DNA of 64,000 bases from an uncultured Alphaproteobacteria bacterium. Its GTDB lineage: Bacteria > Pseudomonadota > Alphaproteobacteria > RF32 > CAG-239. The notes below the pieces were generated by a model. It had not been told where the DNA came from. It saw only the letters and a program-made list of their open reading frames with translations, and did no database searches. Positions 33,927 through 42,413 of this stretch are shown here, piece after piece; positions within the stretch are counted from its first letter, which is position 1; every line of letters begins with the position of its first letter. A program made the position numbers and the translations under genes. Location of the stretch: contig CALXYB010000006.1 in NCBI GenBank assembly GCA_944392835.1, positions 1 through 64,000 of the forward strand. The letters are read 5' to 3'.

Positions 33927-34050
33927 AAAATCGGGCTCTGTGGGCGACTAATACAGAATTAGCGGGACGCAAACATCCTCACGTACGTCTATGTACGCTG
34001 CGGTGTTTTCGCCCTAAATTCTTATTATTCGCCGCACATATCCCGATTTT
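33927..34050. repeat. Large imperfect palindrome (repeat element, copy B)
   Basis: Arms of 60 and 58 bases (33927-33986 and 33993-34050) pair along most of their length around a 6-base GTCTAT loop. The ends are AAAATCGGG and CCCGATTTT. Size, loop length and the core TCACGTA-loop-TACGCT match copy A at 24815-24940, while the outer arms have diverged. It lies just 4 bases after mutL. Confidence 0.75.
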
Positions 34051-34077
34051 CGGTTTGGTGCAGGAGGAGAGGTGTTT

Positions 34078-34117
34078 GGCTCTGCGGGCGACTAATACAG
34101 AATTAGCGGGATTCAAA
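34078..34117. repeat. Truncated copy of the left arm of element B
   Basis: Forty bases repeat 33934-33973 with three differences, in the same orientation, and then the similarity stops. It is a solo partial copy next to the full element, as expected from recombination or incomplete transposition. Confidence 0.7.
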
Positions 34118-34133
34118 GATTATAAAGCAAATA

Positions 34134-34174
34134 TAAAAAAACAGGCGGTAATTTTTATTACGGCCTGTTTTTTT
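34134..34174. terminator. Bidirectional terminator
   Basis: AACAGGC pairs with GCCTGTT and inner GTAAT with ATTAC, with a run of As on the left and Ts on the right. It can end mutL-side transcripts and the minus-strand gene ending at 34179. Confidence 0.88.
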
Positions 34175-34178
34175 GATG

Positions 34179-34439
34179 TTAGTTGTTGGCAATTATGTCT
34201 TCAACAAAGCTTTTTAGCGTTATTAAATCATCTCTGAATATTCGTCGTCGATTCAGTATGGTTGCATTGTTTTGCAATTTTTCAATGTTTTCCAGCAAAA
34301 CCTTTGCCGGTATTGTTGCTTTGGTAAAAAAAGCAGAACAACAAATCATCCATACTTGGCGATAATATCTGTCTGATGGATTTTTTTCTACATATTGAGC
34401 ATATTTGTTTATCAGCTCAATGATATGTTTCTTTTCCAT
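34179..34439 (-). CDS. Unknown protein, 86 aa
   Basis: The family is not recognised. The protein is small, basic and helical (IIELINKYAQYVEKN, then a VLLENIEKLQNN repeat-like helix, then FRDDLITLKSFVEDII), with no signal or span. It has its own promoter (34471-34499) and the bidirectional terminator at 34134-34174, so it is a complete transcription unit. The ATG lacks a Shine-Dalgarno and follows an A/T leader, like the other unknown genes of this kind in the window. Confidence 0.6.
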   Translation of the reverse strand: MEKKHIIELINKYAQYVEKNPSDRYYRQVWMICCSAFFTKATIPAKVLLENIEKLQNNATILNRRRIFRDDLITLKSFVEDIIANN

Positions 34440-34470
34440 AATAGAAGTTTTTTAATATTTGTTTGGACAA

Positions 34471-34499
34471 AAAATAGCTCTTTTTTGACAATAAGTCAA
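34471..34499 (-). promoter_or_regulatory. Promoter of the 34179-34439 gene
   Basis: On the minus strand: TTGACT (34499-34494), a spacer of 17, TATTTT (34476-34471). The -35 lies in the palindrome TTGACAATAAGTCAA (34485-34499). Confidence 0.6.
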
Positions 34500-34537
34500 T
34501 AAAGAAGATTTTTATTATCAATAATCAAAAATAATGC

Positions 34538-34566
34538 TTGACGTTTAAAGACGAATTGATTAAAAA
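34538..34566 (+). promoter_or_regulatory. Probable promoter of tRNA-Ser(TGA)
   Basis: TTGACG (34538-34543), a spacer of 17, TAAAAA (34561-34566), 34 bases before the tRNA. Confidence 0.45.
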
Positions 34567-34600
34567 AGCTATGCAATCACAGATTGCCGTTGATGATTAT

Positions 34601-34690
34601 GGAGAGGTGGCAGAGTGGTTTAATGCAGCGGTCTTGAAAACCGTCGAGGGTGCGAGCCCTCCCAGAGTTCGAATCTCTGCCTCTCCGCCA
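34601..34690 (+). tRNA. tRNA-Ser(TGA)
   Basis: A 90-base class II tRNA with encoded CCA. The acceptor GGAGAGG pairs with CCTCTCC, the anticodon loop CTTGAAA gives TGA, and a long variable arm (GAGGGTGCGAGCCCTC) follows. Confidence 0.97.
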
Positions 34691-34695
34691 ATGAA

Positions 34696-34725
34696 AGAAA
34701 AACGACCTTTTAGGGTCGTTTTTCT
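34696..34725 (+). terminator. Terminator after tRNA-Ser(TGA)
   Basis: AAAAACGACC pairs with GGTCGTTTTT around four bases, ending in a T-run. Confidence 0.85.
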
Positions 34726-34780
34726 GTTTTTAAATCAATGTTATTTGATACGAGGAATATAAGATATTTGTACAAAAATC

Positions 34781-34809
34781 TTGAAATATCTGTAAACTAG
34801 CGTTATAAG
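34781..34809 (+). promoter_or_regulatory. Promoter of pyrF
   Basis: TTGAAA (34781-34786), a spacer of 17, TATAAG (34804-34809). A GATATTT/AAATATC inverted repeat (34763-34769 and 34784-34790) overlaps the -35. Confidence 0.65.
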
Positions 34810-34866
34810 TGTCCCTGTATTTTGTGATTATAGATTTTTTATGTTTAACCTAAAAACTTTTGTTTT

Positions 34867-35694
34867 ATGAATTATTCTGATTTAGTTGAACAGATTTTTG
34901 CTAAAAAATCTTTTTTGTGTGTGGGACTGGATACGGATATTCAAAAAATTCCTCAGTTCTTAATGGGTGAGGAAGATCCTATCTTTGCGTTTAATAAGGG
35001 AATTATTGATGCAACGGCCGAATTTGCGGTGGCTTTCAAGCCGAATCTGGCATTTTATGAAGAAAGTTTTGCTTACGGCTTGATGAGCTTGAAAAAGACG
35101 GTGGATTATATTCATCAGAAGTATCCTGAAATTCTGGTTATTGCAGATGCCAAGCGCGGTGATATCGGAAACACAAGTGAGCGTTATGCAAAAGCTATGT
35201 TCTCCACACTCAAAGCAGATGCGGTTACCGTTGCACCTTATATGGGGATGGATAGTGTTGAACCTTTCCTGAAATATAACGGAAAATGGGTTATCCTGTT
35301 GGCTTTGACCTCAAACAAAGGCGCTGAAGACTTTGAGTTGATGGAAGATGCCAATGGTGAAATGTTGTTTGAGAAGGTTTTGAAAACTTCTCAACAATGG
35401 GCCGATGAGAACAAGATGATGTATGTTGTCGGTGCAACTCAGGCAGAAATGTTGGCAGATATTCGCAAAATTGTTCCTAACCACTTCTTGCTTGTTCCCG
35501 GTGTCGGAGCTCAGGGCGGTAGTTTGGAAAAAGTTGCCGAATATGGTATGAACGACAACTGCGGGTTGATTGTTAATTCTTCCCGAGGTATCATTTATGC
35601 TGATACTGGCAGATACTATGCAGAAGCAGCCAAAGAAGAAGCTTTCCTTCTTCAACAAAGGATGCTGGTGCTTTTGGAAAAGATTGATAGATAA
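34867..35694 (+). CDS. pyrF: Orotidine 5'-phosphate decarboxylase, long (type 2) form
   Basis: PyrF makes UMP from OMP in de novo pyrimidine synthesis. [24 protein letters not shown] and the catalytic block [18 protein letters not shown] (Lys and two Asp) are clear, and [11 protein letters not shown] and NSSRGIIYA bind phosphate. At 275 residues it is the longer type 2 enzyme, common in Bacteroidetes and Actinobacteria, not the roughly 230-residue form usual in Proteobacteria. Together with a leader that lacks a Shine-Dalgarno, this hints at transfer. It has its own promoter and terminator. Confidence 0.95.
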   Translation: MNYSDLVEQIFAKKSFLCVGLDTDIQKIPQFLMGEEDPIFAFNKGIIDATAEFAVAFKPNLAFYEESFAYGLMSLKKTVDYIHQKYPEILVIADAKRGDIGNTSERYAKAMFSTLKADAVTVAPYMGMDSVEPFLKYNGKWVILLALTSNKGAEDFELMEDANGEMLFEKVLKTSQQWADENKMMYVVGATQAEMLADIRKIVPNHFLLVPGVGAQGGSLEKVAEYGMNDNCGLIVNSSRGIIYADTGRYYAEAAKEEAFLLQQRMLVLLEKIDR

Positions 35695-35710
35695 TATTTG
35701 AAAAACTAAG

Positions 35711-35752
35711 CAAAAAAAAGACGTATTCTCAGAAGAGAATACGTCTTTTTTT
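35711..35752. terminator. Bidirectional terminator between pyrF and the sugar porter
   Basis: A perfect stem of about 16 bp (A-run plus GACGTATTCTC with GAGAATACGTC plus T-run) around AGAA. It serves both converging genes. Confidence 0.93.
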
Positions 35753-35766
35753 GTTTAAGCCTTGTT

Positions 35767-37149
35767 TTAGAACTTACGGGCAGGGACACCTTCCGCCCAA
35801 TTCTTTTCTATCTGTTCCAAAGAGCGGCCTTTGGTTTCGGGTAACAGATAATAAGTGAAGAACAGACAGAAAATGCCGATAACGCCGTAAATCCAGAATG
35901 TCCAAGCTTCGCCGATGCTGTTGATGAGCGGCAAGAAGGTCAAGACAACAATGAAGTTGAAGGCCATATTGGCAACCGTGCAAATGCTCATAGCCAAGCC
36001 GCGGATCTTGAGCGGTAAGATTTCTGAAACGACAATCCAACCAATCGGGCCGAGTGAGAAGGCAAAAGAGGCAATATAAACCACAACGCTGCCGACAGCC
36101 ATCCATTTAAGATTATCGCCCAAAGCATCAGCAAACCAGAAGGAAGCGCCCAAAGCAAACAAGCTAATGGTTACACCGCTTAAGCCGGCATAGAGCAAAG
36201 GTTTGCGGCCGATGCGGTCAGCAAAGATGATGGCGACAAAGGTCATTAAGAAGTTTACAAAACCAATGCCTATGGTGGCATAAATCGCGCCAATAGCCGA
36301 AGAAAAGCCCGCAACCTTGAAAATGGTGGTGGTGTAGTAAATGATGGTATTGATACCGGTACAGATTTGCGTAAACATCATACCGACACCGACAAACACG
36401 GGCATAAGCATCCAGCGCTTGAAAGCGGCGTGTCCGTTATCTTTTTGGGCGCGCTTAATAGTTTGGCGGATTTCGCAGATTTGTTGTTCGGGGTCGCAAT
36501 CAGGGTCAATATCTTTGAAAATTTTGCGGGCTTCATCATCGCGTTTTTTGCTAATCAGCCAACGCGGTGTGTCGCCCAAAAAACAGATGCCTATCAACAT
36601 AATGATGGCGGGGAAAAGTCCTGAACCCAACATCCAGCGCCAGTTGTTTTCACTTAAAGCAAAAATACGGTTAATGAGGTAAGAGAACAAAATTCCCGCC
36701 GTGATGGCCAGTTGATAAAGCGAAACCAGCATTCCGCGGACTTTTTGCGGCGAGATTTCCGACAAGTAAAGCGGAATGACAAAGTTAACCATACCAACAG
36801 CAAGTCCTAAAATCATACGTCCGGCAATCAGCCAGCCAATGCTCGGTGCTATGCCGCAAAGAATTGATCCAACCGCAAAAATAAGCGCCGTGGCGATAAT
36901 TACTTTTTTGCGGCCGTAAATGTCTGCCAGAAAACCATTACCTGCCGCGCCGATAACCGCGCCGACGATGGCGGAGCTTACAACCCAGCCTTTGGTGAAG
37001 TCCGACATGTTCCAGGTGTCGTTGATGAACAAGAGCGCGCCGGAGATAACGCCCATGTCAAAACCGGCTAATAAACCGCCCAAAGATGCCACGGCGGCTA
37101 TGACATAGAGCCAAAAGTGGCGTTGAAAGCGGGAACGTGTTGCAACCAT
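35767..37149 (-). CDS. MFS sugar:proton symporter (sugar porter family)
   Basis: This is a twelve-helix inner-membrane transporter. The sugar-porter signatures are present: GGLLAGFDMGVISGAL in helix 1, DIYGRKK after helix 2, PLYLSEISPQKVRG after helix 4, the cytoplasmic TPRWL, QICTGINTIIYYTTTIF in helix 7, DRIGRKPLL, and the terminal PETKGRSLEQIE. It resembles XylE/GalP/AraE and glucose porters; the exact sugar cannot be told. GAGAGG lies 6 bases before the ATG. It is monocistronic. A nearby pgi gene fits hexose use but is not linked. Confidence 0.93.
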   Translation of the reverse strand: MVATRSRFQRHFWLYVIAAVASLGGLLAGFDMGVISGALLFINDTWNMSDFTKGWVVSSAIVGAVIGAAGNGFLADIYGRKKVIIATALIFAVGSILCGIAPSIGWLIAGRMILGLAVGMVNFVIPLYLSEISPQKVRGMLVSLYQLAITAGILFSYLINRIFALSENNWRWMLGSGLFPAIIMLIGICFLGDTPRWLISKKRDDEARKIFKDIDPDCDPEQQICEIRQTIKRAQKDNGHAAFKRWMLMPVFVGVGMMFTQICTGINTIIYYTTTIFKVAGFSSAIGAIYATIGIGFVNFLMTFVAIIFADRIGRKPLLYAGLSGVTISLFALGASFWFADALGDNLKWMAVGSVVVYIASFAFSLGPIGWIVVSEILPLKIRGLAMSICTVANMAFNFIVVLTFLPLINSIGEAWTFWIYGVIGIFCLFFTYYLLPETKGRSLEQIEKNWAEGVPARKF

Positions 37150-37291
37150 AATAACCTCTCTTTTGTTATGTTTTTGCTTTTATATACTCATTATAAATAT
37201 GAGTTTCAAATTATCTATAAAAATTTATCTGACATTAACTGTTTTTAAAAGCCTGTGATTGTATATTATTATAAATAATTGATATATCGGG

Positions 37292-38569
37292 ATGAAAATG
37301 AGAACAAAATTCGGAATTTTGCTGCTTGCAACGTCTTTATGTGTGCCTGCTTTGGTCGGTGCTGCCGAAAAAACAGCAACACCAGAGGTTTATACAAAAT
37401 GGCTGAATGACTTAAAAGAAGAGATGATTGAGCGCGGAATCTCCAAAAAAACGATAGATTTGGCTTATGGCAAAAATGACTATTATCATCCGGACCCAGA
37501 AGTGGTTAAAATTGACCGCAAGCAAATTGAGTTTGTTCTAACCTCAACCGAATACCTGAACCGAGTAGTTAATGCCAAAAAAGTGGCAAAAGCGCGCGAA
37601 AAATACAAACAACTTTATCCCTTGTTTAAGGATATGGAGAAAAAATACGGTGTGCAGATTAATTATCTGATTGCTTTTTGGGGAATGGAAACGAATTTTG
37701 GGCAGAATTTCGGTAATTATGAAGTGATTGATGCGCTAACAACGCTCAGTTATGATAAAAGAAGGCCGAAGTTTTTTAAGGAAGAATTGTTTCAAGCTCT
37801 GACGATTATTGACAAATGGCAAGTTGAACCTAAGCAAATGGAAGGGTCTTGGGCTGGGGCTATGGGACATTTTCAGTTTATGCCATCAACTTTTAATGCT
37901 TATGCCGTGGATTATAACGGTGATGGCAAAATTGATATTTGGCACTCTTTTGAAGATGCGATTGCATCTGCGGCAAATTATTTGTCATCAATGGGGTGGA
38001 AGCCCGGACAAGATTGGGGAGAAGAAGTTAGCTTGCCTTGGAATTTTGATTATGCCTTAAGTGGCAGAGATGTAAAGAAAACGGTCAAACAATGGCGCAA
38101 AATCGGCGTTAAAACCAAAAATAACCAAAGTCTTGATTTGCCTGATGATGAGGTGGTCTCAATTATTTTACCGGAAGGACGTAAGGGTGCGGCTTATTTA
38201 ATCAGAGAAAATTTCAGAAAAATTATGAATTGGAATCGCTCCGAAAATTATGCTTTAGCGATTGGAATGTTGGCGGATTATATTAAGTCTGATGCAAAAT
38301 GGAAGCCGGTCGTAATGAATCCGGCCGTGCGGGTGAAGACGGATGATGTTTTGAAAATTCAGTCCTTTATTAATAAACTCGGTTGGTTTAAGCTGGATGA
38401 AGACGGAATGCTTGGTACGAAGACCCGAAATGCGATTAAAAAAGTGCAGAAAAAGGCAAATATGCCGCAAGATGGGTATCCCGATTATCAGCTTTTGCAA
38501 AAAATTAACCGTTATAATCCTACAATCGGCTTCGCGGTGCCTGTGCCGGAAAGAAAATTACACAAGTGA
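37292..38569 (+). CDS. Lytic murein transglycosylase, MltB-like
   Basis: A signal peptide (about 24 residues, ending LVGAAEK) exports it. The SLT_2 domain has the catalytic Glu in LIAFWGMETNFGQNFG, then MEGSWAGAMGHFQFMPSTF and YNGDGKIDIWHSFEDAIASA. A peptidoglycan-binding domain is at the C-terminus (VLKIQSFINKLGWFKLDEDG, MLGTKTRNAI). No lipobox, so it is soluble in the periplasm. The length of 425 is usual for the alphaproteobacterial form. The first ATG lies at 37292 with a second at 37298. The next two genes also act on the cell wall. Confidence 0.92.
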   Translation: MKMRTKFGILLLATSLCVPALVGAAEKTATPEVYTKWLNDLKEEMIERGISKKTIDLAYGKNDYYHPDPEVVKIDRKQIEFVLTSTEYLNRVVNAKKVAKAREKYKQLYPLFKDMEKKYGVQINYLIAFWGMETNFGQNFGNYEVIDALTTLSYDKRRPKFFKEELFQALTIIDKWQVEPKQMEGSWAGAMGHFQFMPSTFNAYAVDYNGDGKIDIWHSFEDAIASAANYLSSMGWKPGQDWGEEVSLPWNFDYALSGRDVKKTVKQWRKIGVKTKNNQSLDLPDDEVVSIILPEGRKGAAYLIRENFRKIMNWNRSENYALAIGMLADYIKSDAKWKPVVMNPAVRVKTDDVLKIQSFINKLGWFKLDEDGMLGTKTRNAIKKVQKKANMPQDGYPDYQLLQKINRYNPTIGFAVPVPERKLHK

Positions 38570-38640
38570 AATATCGTGCTTTACGGAACGAAAAAAAAAG
38601 GGTAAATTATAGCGAATGATTTTGAATTTTAGGGAATTTT

Positions 38641-39501
38641 ATGAAGTTAAGAAGTAATATAGCTGTTTTGGGAATGTTGGCTCTGTTGTCCGGATGTGCT
38701 TCTACATCAGGACCGGATGGTTATTCTCAGGCAGCGGCAATCAGCGGTACGGGTGGAACTTATAAGGTGGGAAACCCCTATAAAATTATGGGAAAAACTT
38801 ATTATCCGGCTGAAGATTATGATTATTCCGAAGTAGGTATAGCCTCTTGGTATGGCTCTGATTTTCATAATAAAAAAACCGCTAACGGCGAAATTTATGA
38901 TATGAACACATTAACGGCAGCACATAGAACGCTTCCGTTGCCTTCCATTGTGAAGGTTACAAACCTTGAAAACGGCCGCTCGCTTGTGTTGCGTGTTAAT
39001 GACCGCGGCCCTTATGCCAAAAATCGTATTATAGATATTTCCAAAAGAGGCGCTCAGTTGCTCGGATTCCAAACAAAGGGAACAGCCAAGGTCAGAGTGG
39101 AACTGCTGGAGAAGGAAAGCAAAGAGCTTAAAGCTGCATTGACCGGAGAAAAGGTTGAGCCAGTTAAGGTTGCTGCTAAAAAAACGACCCCAATTAAAAA
39201 GATGGAATTTTCCGAGTTTGAGCCGCTGAGGTTGGATAACCCATATAACGCGGCCGGCGGTGTGGCTGCAGAAAAGAACTATTTTGTGCAAGCGGGTTCT
39301 TTTGTGAAGCATGATGCGGCTGAAGAGTTGAGCTCAAAATTAAGCAAGTTCGGAAATGCTAACGTGGCAAAAGCGGATGTTGACGGAAATAGATTTTATC
39401 GTGTTCGTATCGGCCCGTTCAGCTATGCCGAAGAAGCTGAAGTTACATTAGCCAAAGTTAAGAATTTTGGTATTTATAATGCAAAAGTTGTTCAGGATTA
39501 A
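38641..39501 (+). CDS. rlpA: RlpA-type septal peptidoglycan hydrolase lipoprotein
   Basis: The signal peptide ends in the lipobox LSGC (Cys19). A double-psi beta-barrel follows, with GIASWYGSDFHNKKTANGE, LTAAHRTLPLPSIVKVTN and LRVNDRGPYAKNRIIDIS, which include the catalytic Asp region. After a Lys-rich linker a SPOR domain (about residues 217-286, YFVQAGSFVKHDAAEEL) targets denuded glycan at the septum. It is an outer-membrane lytic transglycosylase in some species. AGGGA serves as ribosome site. It opens the conserved rlpA-dacA-tmk-holB series. Confidence 0.94.
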   Translation: MKLRSNIAVLGMLALLSGCASTSGPDGYSQAAAISGTGGTYKVGNPYKIMGKTYYPAEDYDYSEVGIASWYGSDFHNKKTANGEIYDMNTLTAAHRTLPLPSIVKVTNLENGRSLVLRVNDRGPYAKNRIIDISKRGAQLLGFQTKGTAKVRVELLEKESKELKAALTGEKVEPVKVAAKKTTPIKKMEFSEFEPLRLDNPYNAAGGVAAEKNYFVQAGSFVKHDAAEELSSKLSKFGNANVAKADVDGNRFYRVRIGPFSYAEEAEVTLAKVKNFGIYNAKVVQD

Positions 39502-39525
39502 AGTTTGGGAGTAAAGGATAGTAAA

Positions 39526-40680
39526 ATGTTTGGCAGAAAAAAATTATATGCATCGGTTTTGACAACAGGTGTTATATTGCTTGGTATCGGAAATGCTTGG
39601 GCGATTGAGACCAAAGCGCGCAATGCTATTTTGATGGATTATGATACCGGACAATATTTGTATGTGAAAGACCATGAAAAAATGGTTGCGCCGGCTTCTA
39701 TGAGTAAGCTGATGACCGTTAATATGATTTTTGAGAAGTTAAAAGACGGCTCTTTGTCTTTGGATGATACTTTTACGGTCAGTGAAAGAGCTTGGAAACT
39801 CGGCGGTGCTGCCAGCGGCGGTTCTACAATGTTCCTGAAAATCGGCGAAAAGGTGCGAGTTGAAGATATTTTGAAAGGTATTTTGATACAGTCAGGTAAT
39901 GATGCTTGTATTGTGGCGGCTGAAAATTTGGCCGGTTCGGAAGATGATTTTGCCGAGATGATGAACAAAAGAGCCAGAGAACTTGGCTTGAACAACAGCT
40001 CTTTTGTTAACTCAACGGGTTTGCCGCATCCCGACCAGAAAATGTCGGTTGAGGATTTGGCTAAGTTATCTCAACACATCATTAAAGAATTTCCGGAATT
40101 TTATCATATCTTTTCGGAAAAGTATTATACGCATAATAATATTACGCAAGGCAACCGTAATCCGTTGCTTTATTCTATGCCGAATGCGGATGGTTTGAAA
40201 ACAGGACATACGGAAGAGGCCGGATTCTGTTTGGCGGCGACCGCTAAAAAAGGCGACAGACGTTTGATTGAGGTTATGACCGGCTTGAGCTCTAACAAAG
40301 AGCGTTCGGAAGAGGCTGAACGCCTTATGGAATGGGGATTCCGTGAGTTTAACAACTATGATTTGTTAAGTCAAAATCAGGTTGTGGCTGAAGTTCCGGT
40401 TGCTTTTGGTCAACAGAAAGAAGTTAATTTGATTGTGCCGGAAACAATTAAGCGCACTTTGAAGAAAAATCAGGCTGCTAAGGTAAAAATGACGGCTGTT
40501 TACAGCAAGCCGATTGTGGCTCCCGTTGCCAAAGGAGATAAGCTTGGCGAGGTTAAAATTTCTTTGGACGGGCAGGATATGGAAACCGTACCTTTGGTTG
40601 CCGAAAATAGTGTGGAAAAGCTCGGCTTTTTCGGACGTGTTATTCAGAACCTTAAGTATTTATTGTTTGGGGCTGAGTAA
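39526..40680 (+). CDS. dacA: D-alanyl-D-alanine carboxypeptidase (PBP5/6 type)
   Basis: It trims the terminal D-Ala of peptidoglycan pentapeptides. The signal peptide ends after WAIE. Active-site motifs are SxxK in APASMSKLMT, SGN in LIQSGNDACI, and KTG in GLKTGHTEEAGF. A C-terminal beta domain (from about residue 285) follows, and the last 20 residues (GFFGRVIQNLKYLLFG) form the amphipathic membrane anchor. The start at 39526 has AAAGGA upstream; a TTG further upstream is unlikely. tmk begins directly after its stop. Confidence 0.95.
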   Translation: MFGRKKLYASVLTTGVILLGIGNAWAIETKARNAILMDYDTGQYLYVKDHEKMVAPASMSKLMTVNMIFEKLKDGSLSLDDTFTVSERAWKLGGAASGGSTMFLKIGEKVRVEDILKGILIQSGNDACIVAAENLAGSEDDFAEMMNKRARELGLNNSSFVNSTGLPHPDQKMSVEDLAKLSQHIIKEFPEFYHIFSEKYYTHNNITQGNRNPLLYSMPNADGLKTGHTEEAGFCLAATAKKGDRRLIEVMTGLSSNKERSEEAERLMEWGFREFNNYDLLSQNQVVAEVPVAFGQQKEVNLIVPETIKRTLKKNQAAKVKMTAVYSKPIVAPVAKGDKLGEVKISLDGQDMETVPLVAENSVEKLGFFGRVIQNLKYLLFGAE

Positions 40681-41334
40681 ATGCAAAACAAAGGATATTT
40701 TATTACCTTTGAAGGCGGAGACGGAACGGGGAAATCTACCCAGCTCCGTCTTTTGTCGGAGTATTTGAGCCAAAAAGGTGTGGCAAACACAATGACCAAA
40801 GAACCCGGCGGAACAGAAGTTGGGCAAGAGTTGCGCCAATTGCTGGTTACGGGAGATAAAGACAAGTTTGATGCCGTGGCTGAATGTTTGCTTTATTATG
40901 CCGACAGAAGAGTCCATCTGGTTTCAAAAGTTTGGCCTTTGCTTGAACAAGGTGCTTGGGTCTTGAGCGATAGATTTGCAGATTCTACCGTGGCTTATCA
41001 ATATTATGGCTATGATAAAAAAGTTCCTTATGAGACTTTGGCTGATTTGTATAAGATCGCGGTTGGAGATTTTAGGCCGGATTTGACCTTGATTTTTGAT
41101 TTGGACCCTGAAATTGGTCTGGCACGCTCGTTCAAAAAAGCCGAAGGCATGGCTGTTAAAGAAACAAGGCATGAGAGCAGGGGCTTGGAATTTCATAATC
41201 GGTTGCGCCAAGGCTTCTTAGAAATTGCCAAAAAAGAGCCAGAGCGTTGTGTGGTGATTGATGCCAGCAAAACTATTGAAGAACAGCACAAAGAGGTGGT
41301 TAGGATTATCTCTGAGAGGTTTGGTTTGAGCTGA
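40681..41334 (+). CDS. tmk: Thymidylate kinase
   Basis: Tmk phosphorylates dTMP to dTDP. The P-loop EGGDGTGKST is at residues 11-20, TKEPGGTEVGQELR binds dTMP, LSDRFADSTVAYQYYG is the DRY-type block, and TLIFDLDPEIGLARS precedes the lid. The length of 217 is normal. Its ATG immediately follows the dacA stop, and its TGA overlaps the holB ATG (TGATG). This tmk-holB coupling supplies dTTP synthesis and replication together and is common in bacteria. Confidence 0.97.
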   Translation: MQNKGYFITFEGGDGTGKSTQLRLLSEYLSQKGVANTMTKEPGGTEVGQELRQLLVTGDKDKFDAVAECLLYYADRRVHLVSKVWPLLEQGAWVLSDRFADSTVAYQYYGYDKKVPYETLADLYKIAVGDFRPDLTLIFDLDPEIGLARSFKKAEGMAVKETRHESRGLEFHNRLRQGFLEIAKKEPERCVVIDASKTIEEQHKEVVRIISERFGLS

Positions 41335-42401
41335 TGGCATCTGATGAAGAACAACAAAGCAGCGTGATTGAGCCAAGGTGCAATAGTTTTCTTCTCGGAC
41401 ATGGGGAAGAAGAGCAGATTTTGCTGAATGCGTGGAAAAATAAAACATTGCATAATTCATGGCTTTTGTGCGGCATTGAGGGAATTGGCAAAGCGACTTT
41501 GGCTTTTCGGTTTGCACGTTTTTTGTTGGCGGCTGATGACAAGCAGTGCGAAAAATATACATCATTAGATGTTAGCACAGATTCTCCGGTTTATAAATTG
41601 GTAGCAAACGGGTCGCATCCTGACTTAAAAGTGATTGAACGTGATTATGTGGATGCGGACAAAAAGAAAGTGCTCAAAGCGATTAAGGACGGCGCGCAAT
41701 TATCTGATGAAGAATTGCGCGGGCTGAAAAAATCCGCCATTATCAAGATTGATGATGTACGTACGATTAACGAGTTTTTGGCTAAAAAGTCTTCTAATGA
41801 CGGGTGGCGCGTGGTTATCGTGGATAGTGTTGATGACTTGAACAATGCTGGAGCCAATGCTATCTTAAAAATCTTGGAAGAACCGCCGGCAAAAACCGTG
41901 ATTATGCTGATTAGCCATAATCCGAACAAGTTGTTGCCAACCATAAAGTCTCGCTGTGCCAAAATGAATCTTAAGCCCTTGGAGGTTAATGAAGTGGCAA
42001 GTTTGCTCAGGCGTTATCGTCCGGAGTTGTCGGAAAAAGCTGTCAAGGGTTTGGCTGAGCTGAGTTCGGGGAGTATTGGCAAGGCGATTTTGTATGCAGA
42101 TAATGCGGCGTTGACGAGCTATGATGATTTGTGCAAAATTATTTATGCCAAAAACAAGTATAAGCTCTCGGATTTATTGGCTTTTTGTGATGCGGCCGTG
42201 GCGGATGAAGATAGTTATGACTTGGCACGGGAGCTTGTTTTGAAATTTGTGGCAGAAAATGTGAAAGGCTGTGAAAATATTGATGAACTGGCTGAAATGT
42301 GGGAAAAAGCCGTGAAGATTTTTGATGAAACGGAGCGGCTTAATCTGGACAAGAAGCAGGCACTTATCAATATTATCAGCGGAATTTGTAAAGTAATATA
42401 A
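41334..42401 (+). CDS. holB: DNA polymerase III subunit delta'
   Basis: Delta' is part of the clamp loader. The AAA+ fold is recognisable, with a degenerate nucleotide loop (LLCGIEGIGKATLAFRFA), KSAIIKIDDVRTINEFLAKK, VVIVDSVDDLNNAGANAILK with a Walker B relic, and KILEEPPAKTVIMLISHN, KLLPTIKSRCAKM, the SRC arginine finger. It has no zinc cysteine cluster, which fits alphaproteobacterial delta'. The length of 355 is normal. It overlaps tmk by one base and is followed by tatD after 12 bases. metG, often found between holB and tatD in this class, is missing here. Confidence 0.93.
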   Translation: MASDEEQQSSVIEPRCNSFLLGHGEEEQILLNAWKNKTLHNSWLLCGIEGIGKATLAFRFARFLLAADDKQCEKYTSLDVSTDSPVYKLVANGSHPDLKVIERDYVDADKKKVLKAIKDGAQLSDEELRGLKKSAIIKIDDVRTINEFLAKKSSNDGWRVVIVDSVDDLNNAGANAILKILEEPPAKTVIMLISHNPNKLLPTIKSRCAKMNLKPLEVNEVASLLRRYRPELSEKAVKGLAELSSGSIGKAILYADNAALTSYDDLCKIIYAKNKYKLSDLLAFCDAAVADEDSYDLARELVLKFVAENVKGCENIDELAEMWEKAVKIFDETERLNLDKKQALINIISGICKVI

Positions 42402-42413
42402 ACGGAAGGTAAG

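Noticed and set aside
34055..34237. Open frame of 60 codons on the plus strand
   Set aside because: It lies over the partial repeat and the bidirectional terminator, with no ribosome site and no protein-like composition.
34538..34762. Open frame of 74 codons on the plus strand
   Set aside because: It runs straight through tRNA-Ser(TGA) and its terminator and begins at the -35 of the tRNA promoter.
36341..36682. Plus-strand frames inside the sugar porter gene
   Set aside because: Hydrophilic shadow frames opposite a strongly conserved MFS transporter, without starts or family motifs.
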